Source: Actinoplanes lutulentus
Lineage (GTDB): Bacteria > Actinomycetota > Actinomycetes > Mycobacteriales > Micromonosporaceae
Direction: 5' to 3'
Assembly: GCF_003259845.1 (NCBI RefSeq)
Contig: NZ_QLMJ01000002.1
Span: forward strand, 186,001 to 250,000
DNA length: 64,000 nt
Below are positions 7,902 to 16,246 of the stretch, in pieces. Under the pieces are notes generated by a model. That model ran no database searches. It was given only the letters and a program-made list of their open reading frames with translations, and was not told the origin of the DNA. Position 1 is the stretch's first letter. The number at the start of each line of letters is the position of its first letter. Made by a program: the position numbers and the translations under genes.

Positions 7902-9112
7902 TTGTTCTCCTCGTTTGCTTCGGAACCCGACTCGTCGCCACCCATCAGCCGGGACGCTGCCACGGTCGGGTGCTCGCCCCGGGCCTTGTGCACCCAGGCG
8001 CGGGCCAGCTCCGGGCTCTCCCGGCGGGCCGGCGAGGGGATCACGGTCGCCGTGCGGCGCGGCACGTCACCGGTGATGAAGTCCTCTTCGTTGAGCAGCC
8101 AGCCCTTGTCGGCCAGCTCCTGACGCCGCCGCCGGTACTCGACCGCGATGATGTCGCTCTTGATGTGCAGCTCGGCGCCGAGGTCGAACGGGAGCAGCTC
8201 GGGCCGGACCTTGTCGACCACCGCTGCGTCCTCGTAGAAGATCCGCATCGTACGGTTGATGGCGTCCTTGTCGGCCCACTTGCCGGTGAAGAACGTCCGC
8301 AGAGCGACCCACTTGACCAGCGTGTGCGTCTCGTCGATCGGGATGTTGGTGTCGTAAATGATCATGTCGCCGATCGGCAGCCGCACGTGCAGCTTGATCA
8401 TGTTGGGCAGCATCCAGCCGGCCGACGTGGTGACCGGCGGGCGCTTCTTCAGATCGTTGCCGACCAGGCGGCCGAACTTGCCCCAGAGACCGGACGGCTT
8501 CGGCGGGTGCAGGTCGACAGTGGCGAACGCGGACCACTCGTCCGGGTGCTCGACCTCGTAATCCGGCACCTGCGGCATGTCCGGGTTGCCGAATCGTCCG
8601 GCGTGCACGAACGGCGCGTGCGCGATGTCGCAGCCGTTCTCCAGGATGCGCTCGTAGTTGGCGTTCCAGAGGAACTCGCCGGTGACGACGCGGAACTTGC
8701 CGCCGTTCTCCACCAGGTCGTCGAACTCCGGCCACACCGGCATCGGCGGGCGCTCCTCCTCGGGAAGGTCGCCCATGAAGACCCAGACGAAGCCGTACTT
8801 CTCCTGCACCGGGTACGAGTCGACGCGCGCCTTCTTCGGGATGCCCCGGCCCGGCAGGTTCGCCGGAATCTTGGTGCACTGGCCGTCCGGGTCGTACTCC
8901 CAGCCGTGGTACGGGCAGACGATCTTGTCGTCCTTGAGTGTGCCGCCGGAGAGCGCGGCGCCACGGTGCACGCAGAGGTCGCTCAGTGCGACGACACGGC
9001 CCTGCTTGGGGGTGCGATAGACCACGAGGTACTGCCCGAGGACGGTGAGCCGCTCCGGCTTGGTGGTGACCTTGTCGGAGAACTCCACCGCGTACCAGAA
9101 GTTCTTGAGCAT
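7898..9112 (-). CDS. Rieske non-haem iron oxygenase, alpha subunit type
   Basis: 404 aa. The Rieske 2Fe-2S site is CVH ... CPYHGW in the first 75 residues. The mononuclear iron site is NGCDIAHAPFVHAG near residue 150 (Asp and two His). The size and single-component look fit the VanA / pheophorbide a oxygenase group, which demethylates or opens rings using electrons from a separate reductase. No reductase or ferredoxin gene is seen in the operon, so electrons must come from elsewhere. ATG 9112; only 4 bp separate it from the upstream hydrolase gene. The pheophorbide-oxygenase-like role rests on context with the RCCR-like and chlorophyllase-like neighbours. Confidence 0.92.
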   Translation of the reverse strand: MLKNFWYAVEFSDKVTTKPERLTVLGQYLVVYRTPKQGRVVALSDLCVHRGAALSGGTLKDDKIVCPYHGWEYDPDGQCTKIPANLPGRGIPKKARVDSYPVQEKYGFVWVFMGDLPEEERPPMPVWPEFDDLVENGGKFRVVTGEFLWNANYERILENGCDIAHAPFVHAGRFGNPDMPQVPDYEVEHPDEWSAFATVDLHPPKPSGLWGKFGRLVGNDLKKRPPVTTSAGWMLPNMIKLHVRLPIGDMIIYDTNIPIDETHTLVKWVALRTFFTGKWADKDAINRTMRIFYEDAAVVDKVRPELLPFDLGAELHIKSDIIAVEYRRRRQELADKGWLLNEEDFITGDVPRRTATVIPSPARRESPELARAWVHKARGEHPTVAASRLMGGDESGSEANEENK

Positions 9113-9116
9113 GGCT

Positions 9117-10073
9117 TTACCTCCGCCGGATCCCGGCGATGTCGGGGTTCTGAAGGGCCTTGTCGAGCACGTCGCCGGAGGCGCCGCGCAGGTGGACGTC
9201 GAGGAACGCCGTGGTCACGTCGGCCAGAGCGGCACGAGTGGCGGCCGGATCGGTCTCCGCGGGAAGGTCGAGGAACGCGCGGGCGGCGGTCTCGTCGACC
9301 GGGTGCACGATGCCGAAGTGGTTCGCGCCGGAGAACGTGACCTGCACGTTGTCGCCGCCGGCATCCGGCAGGGCCTCGTCGAAGGTCCGGCTGATCGGAT
9401 CCCTCTTCTCGGGGGACGAGCCATAGCGGTCGGCCGACCCGTTGATCACGCCGTCGTTCTCGCCGTTCATCAGCAGGACCGGGCTGTCCACCTGGGCGGG
9501 GAGCACCGTGCCGGCCGGCCAGCCGAGCATCGTGGCGACCATGGTGTGTGTTCCGTACGCGGCGACCGCTTTCACCGTGGGGAAGAAGCGGGCGCTCTGC
9601 AGGATGACGGTGCCGCCGGCCGAGTGACCGATGAGCGCGACGTTGTCGAGATCCAGCAGGCCGGCGACCGGGCCGGTCATGGTCTTCAGCGCGTCGAGGA
9701 TGACCGGCACCGACGGCGTCGTCGCCCGGGTGCCGTAGGCGTCCGGCTTCGCGGCCGCCAGCTCCACACCGGGAGTGATCCCCTTCAGACCGCCGAACAG
9801 CTCACCGACCCAGTCGTAGGTGACGGCGACGTAACCGCGTGAGGCGAGCTCGACGGCGAGCCACCGATAGGCCTCCTGGCCCACGTTGACCCCGGAGACG
9901 ATCACCGCGACCGGATACGGAGCTCCGACCGGATCCGCCGGGAAAACACCGGAGAGCCGCTCGGCGTCCGACCCGGTCGGCTTCGCCGGATAGAAGACCC
10001 GCAGGTGAGCGGTGTCAAAGGGAGCCTCGGCCCCGGGAATCGCCGCGGCCCACCAGATCGAACGCACGCTCAT
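9117..10073 (-). CDS. Alpha/beta hydrolase, chlorophyllase/dienelactone-hydrolase-like
   Basis: 318 aa. The nucleophile elbow is GHSAGG, with PYPVAVIVSG upstream for the oxyanion hole. A late Asp (NGENDG) and His (GANHFG) complete a catalytic triad. The order of motifs and the low-homology cap resemble chlorophyllase and PET-hydrolase-like cytosolic esterases. No signal peptide, so it acts in the cytoplasm. Start ATG 10073 overlaps the upstream gene by 4 bp. In the proposed pathway it would remove an ester such as a phytyl or methyl ester, but a generic esterase is equally possible from sequence alone. Confidence 0.85.
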   Translation of the reverse strand: MSVRSIWWAAAIPGAEAPFDTAHLRVFYPAKPTGSDAERLSGVFPADPVGAPYPVAVIVSGVNVGQEAYRWLAVELASRGYVAVTYDWVGELFGGLKGITPGVELAAAKPDAYGTRATTPSVPVILDALKTMTGPVAGLLDLDNVALIGHSAGGTVILQSARFFPTVKAVAAYGTHTMVATMLGWPAGTVLPAQVDSPVLLMNGENDGVINGSADRYGSSPEKRDPISRTFDEALPDAGGDNVQVTFSGANHFGIVHPVDETAARAFLDLPAETDPAATRAALADVTTAFLDVHLRGASGDVLDKALQNPDIAGIRRR

Positions 10074-10882
10074 GACGGGACCCCCGGCCGGGGAAGCTCA
10101 CGGTCGCCGCCCCACAGCGCGCGGACCAGCTTGTTCGTGGTCTCCTCGCCGAAGAACCGGACACCCATGACGTTGGCCGGGTCCCGCTCGGCGATGTTGC
10201 GCCGGATCGTCTCGTCGGTCTCGGCCAGCGCGGCCTGCTCCTCGGCCGGCACCGCCTCGGCCTCGTCGACCCATCGCAGCCACCTGTCGACGTGCGCGTG
10301 TGCCCGCTGCGACACGATCTCCAGGTTGCGCTGGGACCGTTCGAACGAGTAGCAGTACGCCGTCGGCGACAGGCTGGCCCGGATGAAACCGGCCCGGCTC
10401 ACGAAGTACTCGAACTCCGGGTCGCTGCGCAGCTCCAGCCACTCCGGGTCCAGCTCCGCGTAGTACTTGTCGAAGTACTCGGCGTCCTCGACCATGTTCG
10501 TCCGCGGCACCGAGTCGAGGTAGAACCAGCCACCCGGCCAGACCAGCAGCGCGATGCCCAGGTGCGGCACCTTCACCTGCGGGCCGAGCCAGCAGGTCAG
10601 GTGCAGGTTCGCGAAGCTGGCGCCCGGATTGCCGATCCAGGAGTGGACCATCCAGTCGACCTCGGGTCCGGCGTACGCCTCAAGGGAACCGCCCGGTCCC
10701 TCGGGATAGGTTCCGTACGTCTGGAGATCCACCGTGGAAGGGTCGCGCTTGAGCTCGAACCGGGCGTCGATCTTCGCCTTCAGGTCGGCGAGGAGCTGAC
10801 GGTAATAGTTGAACGTGTCGTGCACGTCGACGACCGGCGAGCCGTCGACCATGTCCTCCACGTGCTGAATGGTCTCCGCCAC
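10070..10882 (-). CDS. RCC-reductase-like protein (paralogue 2)
   Basis: 270 aa. This is the clearer of the two relatives of plant red chlorophyll catabolite reductase. VPHLGIALLVW is followed by FYLDSVPRTNMV, EYFDKYYAE, then RASLSPTAYCYSF, reproducing the order PHF ... DLxPRxDLV ... EYLxKYY ... RxxxSPTA of the plant enzyme. A charged helix-rich tail follows. The GTG start at 10882 has AAAGGAG upstream at good spacing. It sits 12 bp after the nitrilase-fold gene and overlaps the hydrolase by 4 bp. The expected reaction is ferredoxin-dependent reduction of a linear tetrapyrrole; the real substrate is unknown. Confidence 0.75.
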   Translation of the reverse strand: MAETIQHVEDMVDGSPVVDVHDTFNYYRQLLADLKAKIDARFELKRDPSTVDLQTYGTYPEGPGGSLEAYAGPEVDWMVHSWIGNPGASFANLHLTCWLGPQVKVPHLGIALLVWPGGWFYLDSVPRTNMVEDAEYFDKYYAELDPEWLELRSDPEFEYFVSRAGFIRASLSPTAYCYSFERSQRNLEIVSQRAHAHVDRWLRWVDEAEAVPAEEQAALAETDETIRRNIAERDPANVMGVRFFGEETTNKLVRALWGGDRELPRPGVPS

Positions 10883-10894
10883 TGTGAAACTCCT

Positions 10895-12472
10895 TTATAA
10901 AAGAGCGCTGACAAGCCGCCACGGGCGACCGTCGACAAGATCGGTATTCCGCGAGACCTGCCGGTTCGCTGCCTGCGCGGGATTGACAGTGCCGACAGCA
11001 ACGGCCTCACCAGCGGCGATGTCGGTGCGGATCGGCGTGGAGATCCGGCCGGTGAACGGCCCTTCCCACTTGGTCCAGAGGGTGAAGTCGGGCGTCATCG
11101 CGAAGATCGCGGCCGGCTGATCCAGCGGCGTCGCGACCACGACGTTCAGCCGGTTCTCGGCGGCGCGCTCCGGCAGCCCGAGCTCCAGCTCCCACGGTTC
11201 CTGCACGGAGAGCGGCACGGCGACCACGTCGGTGTCGAGCAGCGCGGCCAGCCGGAACGTCTCCGGGTACAGCGCGTCGTCACCGACGACGATCGCGAGC
11301 CGGCCCCACTCCAGGTCGATCGGGACGATCTCCTTGCCCGCCGCCTTCGCCGTGTGGAGCTGCGGCTGCCGCGCCACCAGGCCGTTTTCCGAGATCAACA
11401 CCCCAGTGGGTACGCCTTCGTCAAGCACCGTGGTGACGGCATGCGCCGTGGTGCCCTTGAGGCTTTCGGCGATCTCGTCCGGTGTCCCGGCGAGTTCGGG
11501 GAGCACGACGAGCCGGGCCCCGGCATCCACGGCATCCCGGATCTTCCCGATATCCCGCACCACCGCCACCGGCAGGGTCGGCGCGCCGGCCGGGCGCTGA
11601 CGGCCCACCGGCTCCGCGGCGATCGCACCGTACAGACTCGGGCGCCGGCTGGCCAGGATGTCCGTCCCGTCGGGCCGTGACTTGTCGTCGGCCAGTGACA
11701 CGTCGATGTCGGCGACCACGACGGCCTCGCCGGTGCGCGGCGCTTTCGCCACCACGGTCCCGTCCGGTGCCACGATCTGACTCTCGCCGGCGCCGTGCAG
11801 CCACTCCGGCGGCACACCGAGTCGTTCGGCGATGGCCGGCAGGTCCTCACGCGGCAGCAGCGGGCCGACCTTGTTGGCGGCGACCACCCACACCTTGTTC
11901 TCCGCCGCGCGTACCGGAATGTGCAGGTCGGCCTCGTCCAGCGCGAAGCTGTTCAGGCTGTTCAGCAGCACCTGCGCGCCGCGCAGCGCGAGGCCGCGGG
12001 CGACCTCGTTGATGACGCCTTCCATGCAGGCGTACATCCCGAGGCGGCCGAGCGGCGTGTCGAGCACCGGGCCGACGGCGGGCGCCGGCTCCAGGAAGTC
12101 GTTCTCGGCGCCCATCAGGGTCTGCTTGTCGCAGGACCCGACGATCTCACCGGCGGCGTCGAACAGGAAGTTCGTCCCTCCGGTCCGTCCGTCCGGGTAC
12201 GCGTGAGTGACGTTGACCTTCACCCACATCCCGTGCCGGCGGGCCCGCTCGGCGATCGCGGTGAGGAATTCGTCCTCCAGCCGGGTCGCGAGTTCGTGGG
12301 CCTGCGCGCGTGATGCGTACCAGGACAGGTGATTGCAGAACTCGGGCAGGACCACGAGCTGGGCTTTCTGCTCCGCAGCGGCGTCGATGACGCGCAGGCA
12401 GGCGGCCAGGTTGGCAGCGATGTCCTGACCGGCTTCGATCTGGGCTGCGGCAACACGAACAACACCGGGCAT
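10895..12472 (-). CDS. Double-domain carbon-nitrogen hydrolase (nitrilase superfamily)
   Basis: 525 aa, twice the usual length. The N-terminal half (about 1-290) has the nitrilase fold with catalytic Glu (LPEF), Lys (CDKQTL) and Cys (YACMEG). The C-terminal half (about 310-520) repeats the fold but appears to lack the catalytic Lys and Cys: LPELAG is present, while later segments read VPIDLEWGRLAIVVGDDA. The second half may be structural or regulatory. It would hydrolyse an amide, imide-derived amide or nitrile. The ATG at 12472 is preceded by a palindromic promoter region shared with the divergent Dabb gene. It is the first gene of the nine-gene operon. Confidence 0.88.
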   Translation of the reverse strand: MPGVVRVAAAQIEAGQDIAANLAACLRVIDAAAEQKAQLVVLPEFCNHLSWYASRAQAHELATRLEDEFLTAIAERARRHGMWVKVNVTHAYPDGRTGGTNFLFDAAGEIVGSCDKQTLMGAENDFLEPAPAVGPVLDTPLGRLGMYACMEGVINEVARGLALRGAQVLLNSLNSFALDEADLHIPVRAAENKVWVVAANKVGPLLPREDLPAIAERLGVPPEWLHGAGESQIVAPDGTVVAKAPRTGEAVVVADIDVSLADDKSRPDGTDILASRRPSLYGAIAAEPVGRQRPAGAPTLPVAVVRDIGKIRDAVDAGARLVVLPELAGTPDEIAESLKGTTAHAVTTVLDEGVPTGVLISENGLVARQPQLHTAKAAGKEIVPIDLEWGRLAIVVGDDALYPETFRLAALLDTDVVAVPLSVQEPWELELGLPERAAENRLNVVVATPLDQPAAIFAMTPDFTLWTKWEGPFTGRISTPIRTDIAAGEAVAVGTVNPAQAANRQVSRNTDLVDGRPWRLVSALL

Positions 12473-12569
12473 CCGGTTCCCCCTAGCGAAACGGCGTTTC
12501 CCAAAACTACACTCGGGTTCACGTTTGCAACAGGGGTTTCTTGATGATCGAGAGATTTGGAGTGTCGAC
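12473..12569. promoter_or_regulatory. Divergent promoter region with GAAAC/GTTTC palindrome
   Basis: The intergenic region is AT-richer than its surroundings and lies between the nitrilase operon (minus) and the Dabb gene (plus). GAAAC (12488-12492) and GTTTC (12496-12500) form an inverted repeat. GTTTCCCAA is shared with the IclR-linked region near 25137 in reverse orientation, which may mean common control. Confidence 0.45.
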
Positions 12570-12854
12570 TTGTTGGTGCACATCGTGCTGATGAAGTTTG
12601 CTGACGCTGGCGATGCTGCCAAGGCCACGTTGCGTTTGGAAGAACTTGCCGGTGTCGTTCCTGAGATTCGAGCCGTTGAGGTGCACTTGGACGAGCTGAA
12701 CACCGGCGTCTCCTGGGACCTCTACCTGAAGACAACTCACCTCGATGCCGACGATCTGCGGGCATACCAGGCGCATCCGGCGCACCTGGAGCTGGGCGCC
12801 TGGCTGCGCCCCCTGCTCACCTCCCGCGCGGTCGTGGATTACACCGAGGCCTGA
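12570..12854 (+). CDS. Dabb-family (stress-responsive alpha/beta-barrel) protein
   Basis: 94 aa from the TTG at 12570. The start is uncertain; GTG 12576 or TTG 12525 are alternatives. I chose 12570 because GGAG lies 7 bp upstream and the alignment VHIVLMKF ... matches the usual start of Dabb proteins (MIRHLVLFKL). The ferredoxin-like fold has conserved HIV at the start and a C-terminal AYQAHPAHLEL helix. Family members include polyketide and olivetolic acid cyclases and small dimeric enzymes. It is transcribed away from the nitrilase/RCCR-like operon and may act on its substrate. Confidence 0.8.
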   Translation: MLVHIVLMKFADAGDAAKATLRLEELAGVVPEIRAVEVHLDELNTGVSWDLYLKTTHLDADDLRAYQAHPAHLELGAWLRPLLTSRAVVDYTEA

Positions 12855-12860
12855 TACGAC

Positions 12861-12898
12861 GAAGCTCGTTGCCGCAGGAGTGCGCGGCAACGAGCTTC
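12861..12898. terminator. Bidirectional terminator hairpin
   Basis: A perfect 15-bp stem, GAAGCTCGTTGCCGC with its reverse complement, across an 8-nt loop between the convergent Dabb gene and the small secreted protein gene. No T-tract. Confidence 0.85.
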
Positions 12899-12916
12899 CG
12901 TGGTGCTTCGACTGCT

Positions 12917-13333
12917 TCAGACGCAGGGACTCTTGAAAACGATGTCGCAGAACCAGTTGGTCCCGCTCGCGATCGCCGGCTTGACCTTCTCGGTGAGGAT
13001 GTCGCTGACAGCATCCGTACCGGGGAGCTTAGGCGGAGCGGCCGGCTCGGGCGTCGGTTCGGCCCCGTGCAGCCGGACCAGGAACCAGGCAGTACGCGGC
13101 GACCTCGCCGGCGCCGTCGGATCCTGACCTTTTTGGCAGCGGAAGTTCAGCCACTGCTGGTACTGCCTCCGCAGCACTCCGGCGTCCTCACACGCCGTCT
13201 CGCTGGCGAAGTACTCCACGAGATCCGCAGTTGCCCGGTCGTCGGTGGGCGCGGCTCGGGCAGGGCTCACGGCGACCGCGCCGCCCACGAGGAGCCCGGC
13301 GCCAGCGGCCAGGAGGGCAGCCTTCTGGAGCAC
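12917..13333 (-). CDS. Small secreted protein, function unknown
   Basis: 138 aa from the GTG at 13333. A signal peptide (LLAAGAGLLVGGAVA) is cleaved near ARAAP. The mature part has four Cys (ACEDAG, FRCQKG, WFCDIV, SPCV) and could form two disulfides. A Pro-rich spacer separates the two Cys pairs. It begins 1 bp after the upstream secreted-protein gene, so the two form an operon. The signal-peptide half resembles that of its neighbour, suggesting duplication of the leader. No family recognised. Confidence 0.75.
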   Translation of the reverse strand: MLQKAALLAAGAGLLVGGAVAVSPARAAPTDDRATADLVEYFASETACEDAGVLRRQYQQWLNFRCQKGQDPTAPARSPRTAWFLVRLHGAEPTPEPAAPPKLPGTDAVSDILTEKVKPAIASGTNWFCDIVFKSPCV

Positions 13334-13334
13334 G

Positions 13335-13859
13335 TTATTGCCTGTCGAAGAGGCCGCCGCCGCCGCCGAGGAAGGGGGTCAGGAGGTCACCGAGACCGCC
13401 GCCCTTCTTGTTACCGCCCCCGATGAGCTTGCCGGCCTGGTCGAGACCGTTGCCGAACGAGCCCATCATGCCGGTCTCCGGCACGTACATGTTCTGGGTG
13501 ACGTCGCCGGTCTTGACGTTGACGTCACCGGTCTCGGCTTTGCTCATGTTGTTGGTGTTTTCGCTCTCGTCGTAGTACTCGTTATTGCTTGCGTCGACGT
13601 CGTAGGTGGTATTGAACTCGTTGTCGCTACCGATCTTGTTGCCGCTGACGGACTTCCTGACCGGCTGCCATGCACCGTTGCGAAGCCGCTGACAGGTGTG
13701 CGTGCTCTGCGCGTCGTTTCGTGCCACATCCTGCAGGCAGGCCTGCTGTGTGTGGAAGTTCGGGAGGTCCGCCGGGGCGGCCTGCGCCGTTCCTGCCGCG
13801 AGCACGCCACCCGCGAACAGACCGATACCGGCGGCGAGCATAGTGGCCTTTGTGAACAT
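13335..13859 (-). CDS. Small secreted protein with Asn/Gly-rich tail, function unknown
   Basis: 174 aa, ATG 13859 with AAAGG upstream. The signal peptide ends near TAQAAPAD. A Cys pair (QQACLQDV, HTCQRL) lies in the first third, then an Asn/Asp/Glu/Tyr-rich stretch (DNEFNTTYDVDASNNEYYDE) and a VKTGDVTQ segment, and the tail is Gly-rich. The polar middle resembles surface or adhesive proteins, but no family is recognised. Co-transcribed with the next small secreted protein. Confidence 0.75.
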   Translation of the reverse strand: MFTKATMLAAGIGLFAGGVLAAGTAQAAPADLPNFHTQQACLQDVARNDAQSTHTCQRLRNGAWQPVRKSVSGNKIGSDNEFNTTYDVDASNNEYYDESENTNNMSKAETGDVNVKTGDVTQNMYVPETGMMGSFGNGLDQAGKLIGGGNKKGGGLGDLLTPFLGGGGGLFDRQ

Positions 13860-14045
13860 GGTCTGACCTTTCGTCCGGTTTTGTAATGCCGGAGAAAGCT
13901 GACCACCAGGACGACCCGGGGGGAGCCTAAACGTCTGCCGCCTGGATCTTCGGCGGATTACGCGCACCAAATGGCCAGTTTTGCCCGTCATGCGGCCATC
14001 CGCGAGGGGTTCGCCTGCGAAACTCGTGAATTTGTGCTGTAGCAA

Positions 14046-14924
14046 CTATCCGCTCAGCTGGTGCACGTTTCCGCTGGTCACTGCCTGCAGCTTCGCCGGG
14101 TTGGCCACGTTGTGGATCGCCGCGATCAGCCCGTCCGCGTCGAGATCGAGCGTGAGTGTGGCCAGTACCCGTCCAGCCCCGTGGAAAACCACTCCGGGCA
14201 AACCGTTCAGCTCCACAATCTCCACCGTCATGTCCGCTGGCGACACCCCCTCATACGGTCGGGAGCCGACCCCGGCGAACCACGTCGCCACGCGCTCGGC
14301 GCCGACGACCGGGCGGTGCGCCTGCCTGACCCGGCCTCCGCCGTCCGTCCACAGCGTGACGTCCGGCGCCAGCAACTCCATCAGGGAGTTGATGTCGCCG
14401 CCGGATGCCGCGGCCAGGAACAGCGAGGTCACCTCCTGATGCCGCGCCCGCGACGCCGGGAACCGGGGCCGTCCGGTGTGCACATGCTCCCGGGCCCTGG
14501 ACCCCGCCTGCCGGACCGTCTCCGTCGACCGGCCCACAAACGACCCGATCTCGCCGTAGCTGAAGCCGAACGCCTCGCGCAGCACGAACACCGCCCGTTC
14601 GAGCGGGCTGAGACTCTCCATCACCAGCAGCAGAGCGGTCGACACCTCATCAAAAGAGCCGGACGACGACGTCAGGATCGGCTCCGGCAACCATGGACCG
14701 ACGTACGTCTCACGTCGCGCAACTGCCGACCGGAGCCGGTCCATCGCCAGGTTCGTCACGATCCGCACGAGATAGGCGCGGGGGTCGGCGACCTGCGAAC
14801 GGTCCGCTGACGACCACCGCAGCCAGGTGTCCTGCACCGCGTCCTCCGCGTCGGCGGCGCTGCCGAGAATCCGGTACGCCACCGAGAAGAGAAGCCCACG
14901 ATGATCAGCGAAAGCAGCGCTCAT
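14046..14924 (-). CDS. ECF41-type RNA polymerase sigma factor with SnoaL-like C-terminal extension
   Basis: 292 aa. Region 2 has DAEDAVQDTWLRW and region 4 has LSPLERAVFVLREAFGFSYG. Instead of an anti-sigma gene it carries a fused SnoaL-like domain of about 110 residues with the two ECF41 landmarks DGGGR and NPAKL, plus the WLPEPI linker. Family knowledge: the extension controls activity, and the sigma factor usually targets an adjacent COE (carboxymuconolactone decarboxylase, oxidoreductase or epimerase) gene. The oxidoreductase immediately upstream fits. The ATG at 14924 overlaps that gene's stop by 4 bp. Confidence 0.92.
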   Translation of the reverse strand: MSAAFADHRGLLFSVAYRILGSAADAEDAVQDTWLRWSSADRSQVADPRAYLVRIVTNLAMDRLRSAVARRETYVGPWLPEPILTSSSGSFDEVSTALLLVMESLSPLERAVFVLREAFGFSYGEIGSFVGRSTETVRQAGSRAREHVHTGRPRFPASRARHQEVTSLFLAAASGGDINSLMELLAPDVTLWTDGGGRVRQAHRPVVGAERVATWFAGVGSRPYEGVSPADMTVEIVELNGLPGVVFHGAGRVLATLTLDLDADGLIAAIHNVANPAKLQAVTSGNVHQLSG

Positions 14925-16057
14925 CGGCGCCACGCCAGCCGGCCCGCCCACGGCATGCGGACCATCCGGGCGGCCGACGGCCACGGTGACGCGCTCACCG
15001 TCTCCTTGTACCAGACCGCCGCCCGCCCGGTCAGGTGCCAGCGGTGCGGGCTGCCGTCGCCCCGGGTGAACTGAACGACCGCGTCGCCACGGCCCAGGCT
15101 GACCGGTAGGTGCAGATAACCGAACCGGAATCGGGCCGGCGCGCGCCCGTCCAGCTCCCGCACGATGTTCCAGGCCGCGTGCACGCCGGTCGGCATGCCG
15201 CTCTGGCAGGTGCCGTGCAGAACCCCGAAACTCACCGGGACGGCGGCGGCGTCACCCACCGCGTACACATCGGGGTGCGAGGTCGAGCGCAGCGTGCCGT
15301 CGGTGCGGATCCGGCCACGCTCGTCGGTGCTGATCCCGGCGGCGGCGGGCAGCGGGCTCACGCGTACCCCCGCTGTCCAAACCGCGACGTCAGTCGCGAT
15401 GCGCAACCCATCGATGGTTTCCACCGCGTCCGGGAGCACCTCGCCGATCTCCGCGGTGATCACCCGCACGCCCAGCCGGTCCAGGGCGGCGGTGAGGTGG
15501 CGGGCGGCGCGCGGCGTCATGTCCGAGCCCGGCCTGGTCCGGCCGATCAGGGTGACGTCCAGGTCCGGGTGCTGTTCGGCGATCTCCGCGGCGGTCTCGA
15601 TGCCGGTCAGGCCACTGCCGCAGATCGCGACGGCCTTGGTGCCCGCTTGCGCCAGGCGCCGCGCGAGCGCTTGCGCGTCGGTCCAGCCGTCCATGGTGTA
15701 CGCGTGAAGCTCAGCCCCCGGAACCCCCGCCGTGTCGGCCGCACCGCCCAGCGCATAGACCAGGGTGTCGTAGCCCAACTCGGTGCTGTCGTCGATGCGT
15801 ACCGTCTTGGCCGTGGGGTTGATCGCCGTGACCCAGCCGGTGGTCAGGGTGGCGTTGGTGTTCGCCAGCGCGTCCGGGATCCGCAGGTCGGACAGCTGCT
15901 GGCCGGTCGCCGTCTGGTGCAGCCGGAGACGCTCGGTGAAGCGGTCGCCGGCGTTGACCACGGTGATGTGTACGTCGCGCCGCCTGGTCCACCCGGCCAG
16001 GCTCGCGGCGGTGATGAGTCCGGTGTAGCCCCCGCCGAGTACCACGATCTCGTGCAT
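14921..16057 (-). CDS. FAD/NAD(P)-dependent oxidoreductase (NDH-2-like), ECF41 partner
   Basis: 378 aa. The N-terminal dinucleotide motif is VVLGGGYTG; a second, for NAD(P), is ICGSGLTGIE; the C-terminal FAD motif is DVYAVGDAAA. It looks like a soluble relative of type II NADH dehydrogenases or AIF-like proteins. I chose the ATG at 16057 because AAGGG lies 9 bp upstream; GTG 16084 would add nine unconserved residues. It is co-transcribed and coupled with the ECF41 sigma factor, which probably controls it. Confidence 0.9.
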   Translation of the reverse strand: MHEIVVLGGGYTGLITAASLAGWTRRRDVHITVVNAGDRFTERLRLHQTATGQQLSDLRIPDALANTNATLTTGWVTAINPTAKTVRIDDSTELGYDTLVYALGGAADTAGVPGAELHAYTMDGWTDAQALARRLAQAGTKAVAICGSGLTGIETAAEIAEQHPDLDVTLIGRTRPGSDMTPRAARHLTAALDRLGVRVITAEIGEVLPDAVETIDGLRIATDVAVWTAGVRVSPLPAAAGISTDERGRIRTDGTLRSTSHPDVYAVGDAAAVPVSFGVLHGTCQSGMPTGVHAAWNIVRELDGRAPARFRFGYLHLPVSLGRGDAVVQFTRGDGSPHRWHLTGRAAVWYKETVSASPWPSAARMVRMPWAGRLAWRR

Positions 16058-16093
16058 CGTCCTGTCCCTTCTCGCGAGTGTCATTCACGAGAC

Positions 16094-16230
16094 GGAACCG
16101 GTCACCCGGGCGTGAAGCCGGGTGACCCAGGTCACAAATCGGCGGTCAGTGGACTGCGCGGAGGATGGGCCGGATGGAACCGGCCACCCGGCGGGAAGCC
16201 GGGTGGCTCGGGTCGCATGTGAGCGGTCAG
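16094..16230. repeat. Duplicated 55-bp hairpin upstream of the ECF41 operon
   Basis: Two direct copies (16094-16149 and 16176-16230) begin GGAACCGG and end CGGTCAG. Each contains a hairpin, GTCACCCGG paired with CCGGGTGAC in copy 1 and CCACCCGG/CCGGGTGG in copy 2. They lie between the divergent 5' ends of the oxidoreductase gene side and the 3' end of the 16247 gene. They may be regulatory or a terminator pair. Confidence 0.75.
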
Positions 16231-16246
16231 AGGGTGCCGGCTCGGT

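Noticed and set aside
7898..9112. Calling the Rieske protein pheophorbide a oxygenase outright
   Set aside because: The C-terminal CxxC and membrane helices of plant PaO are not visible; only a context-based resemblance is claimed.
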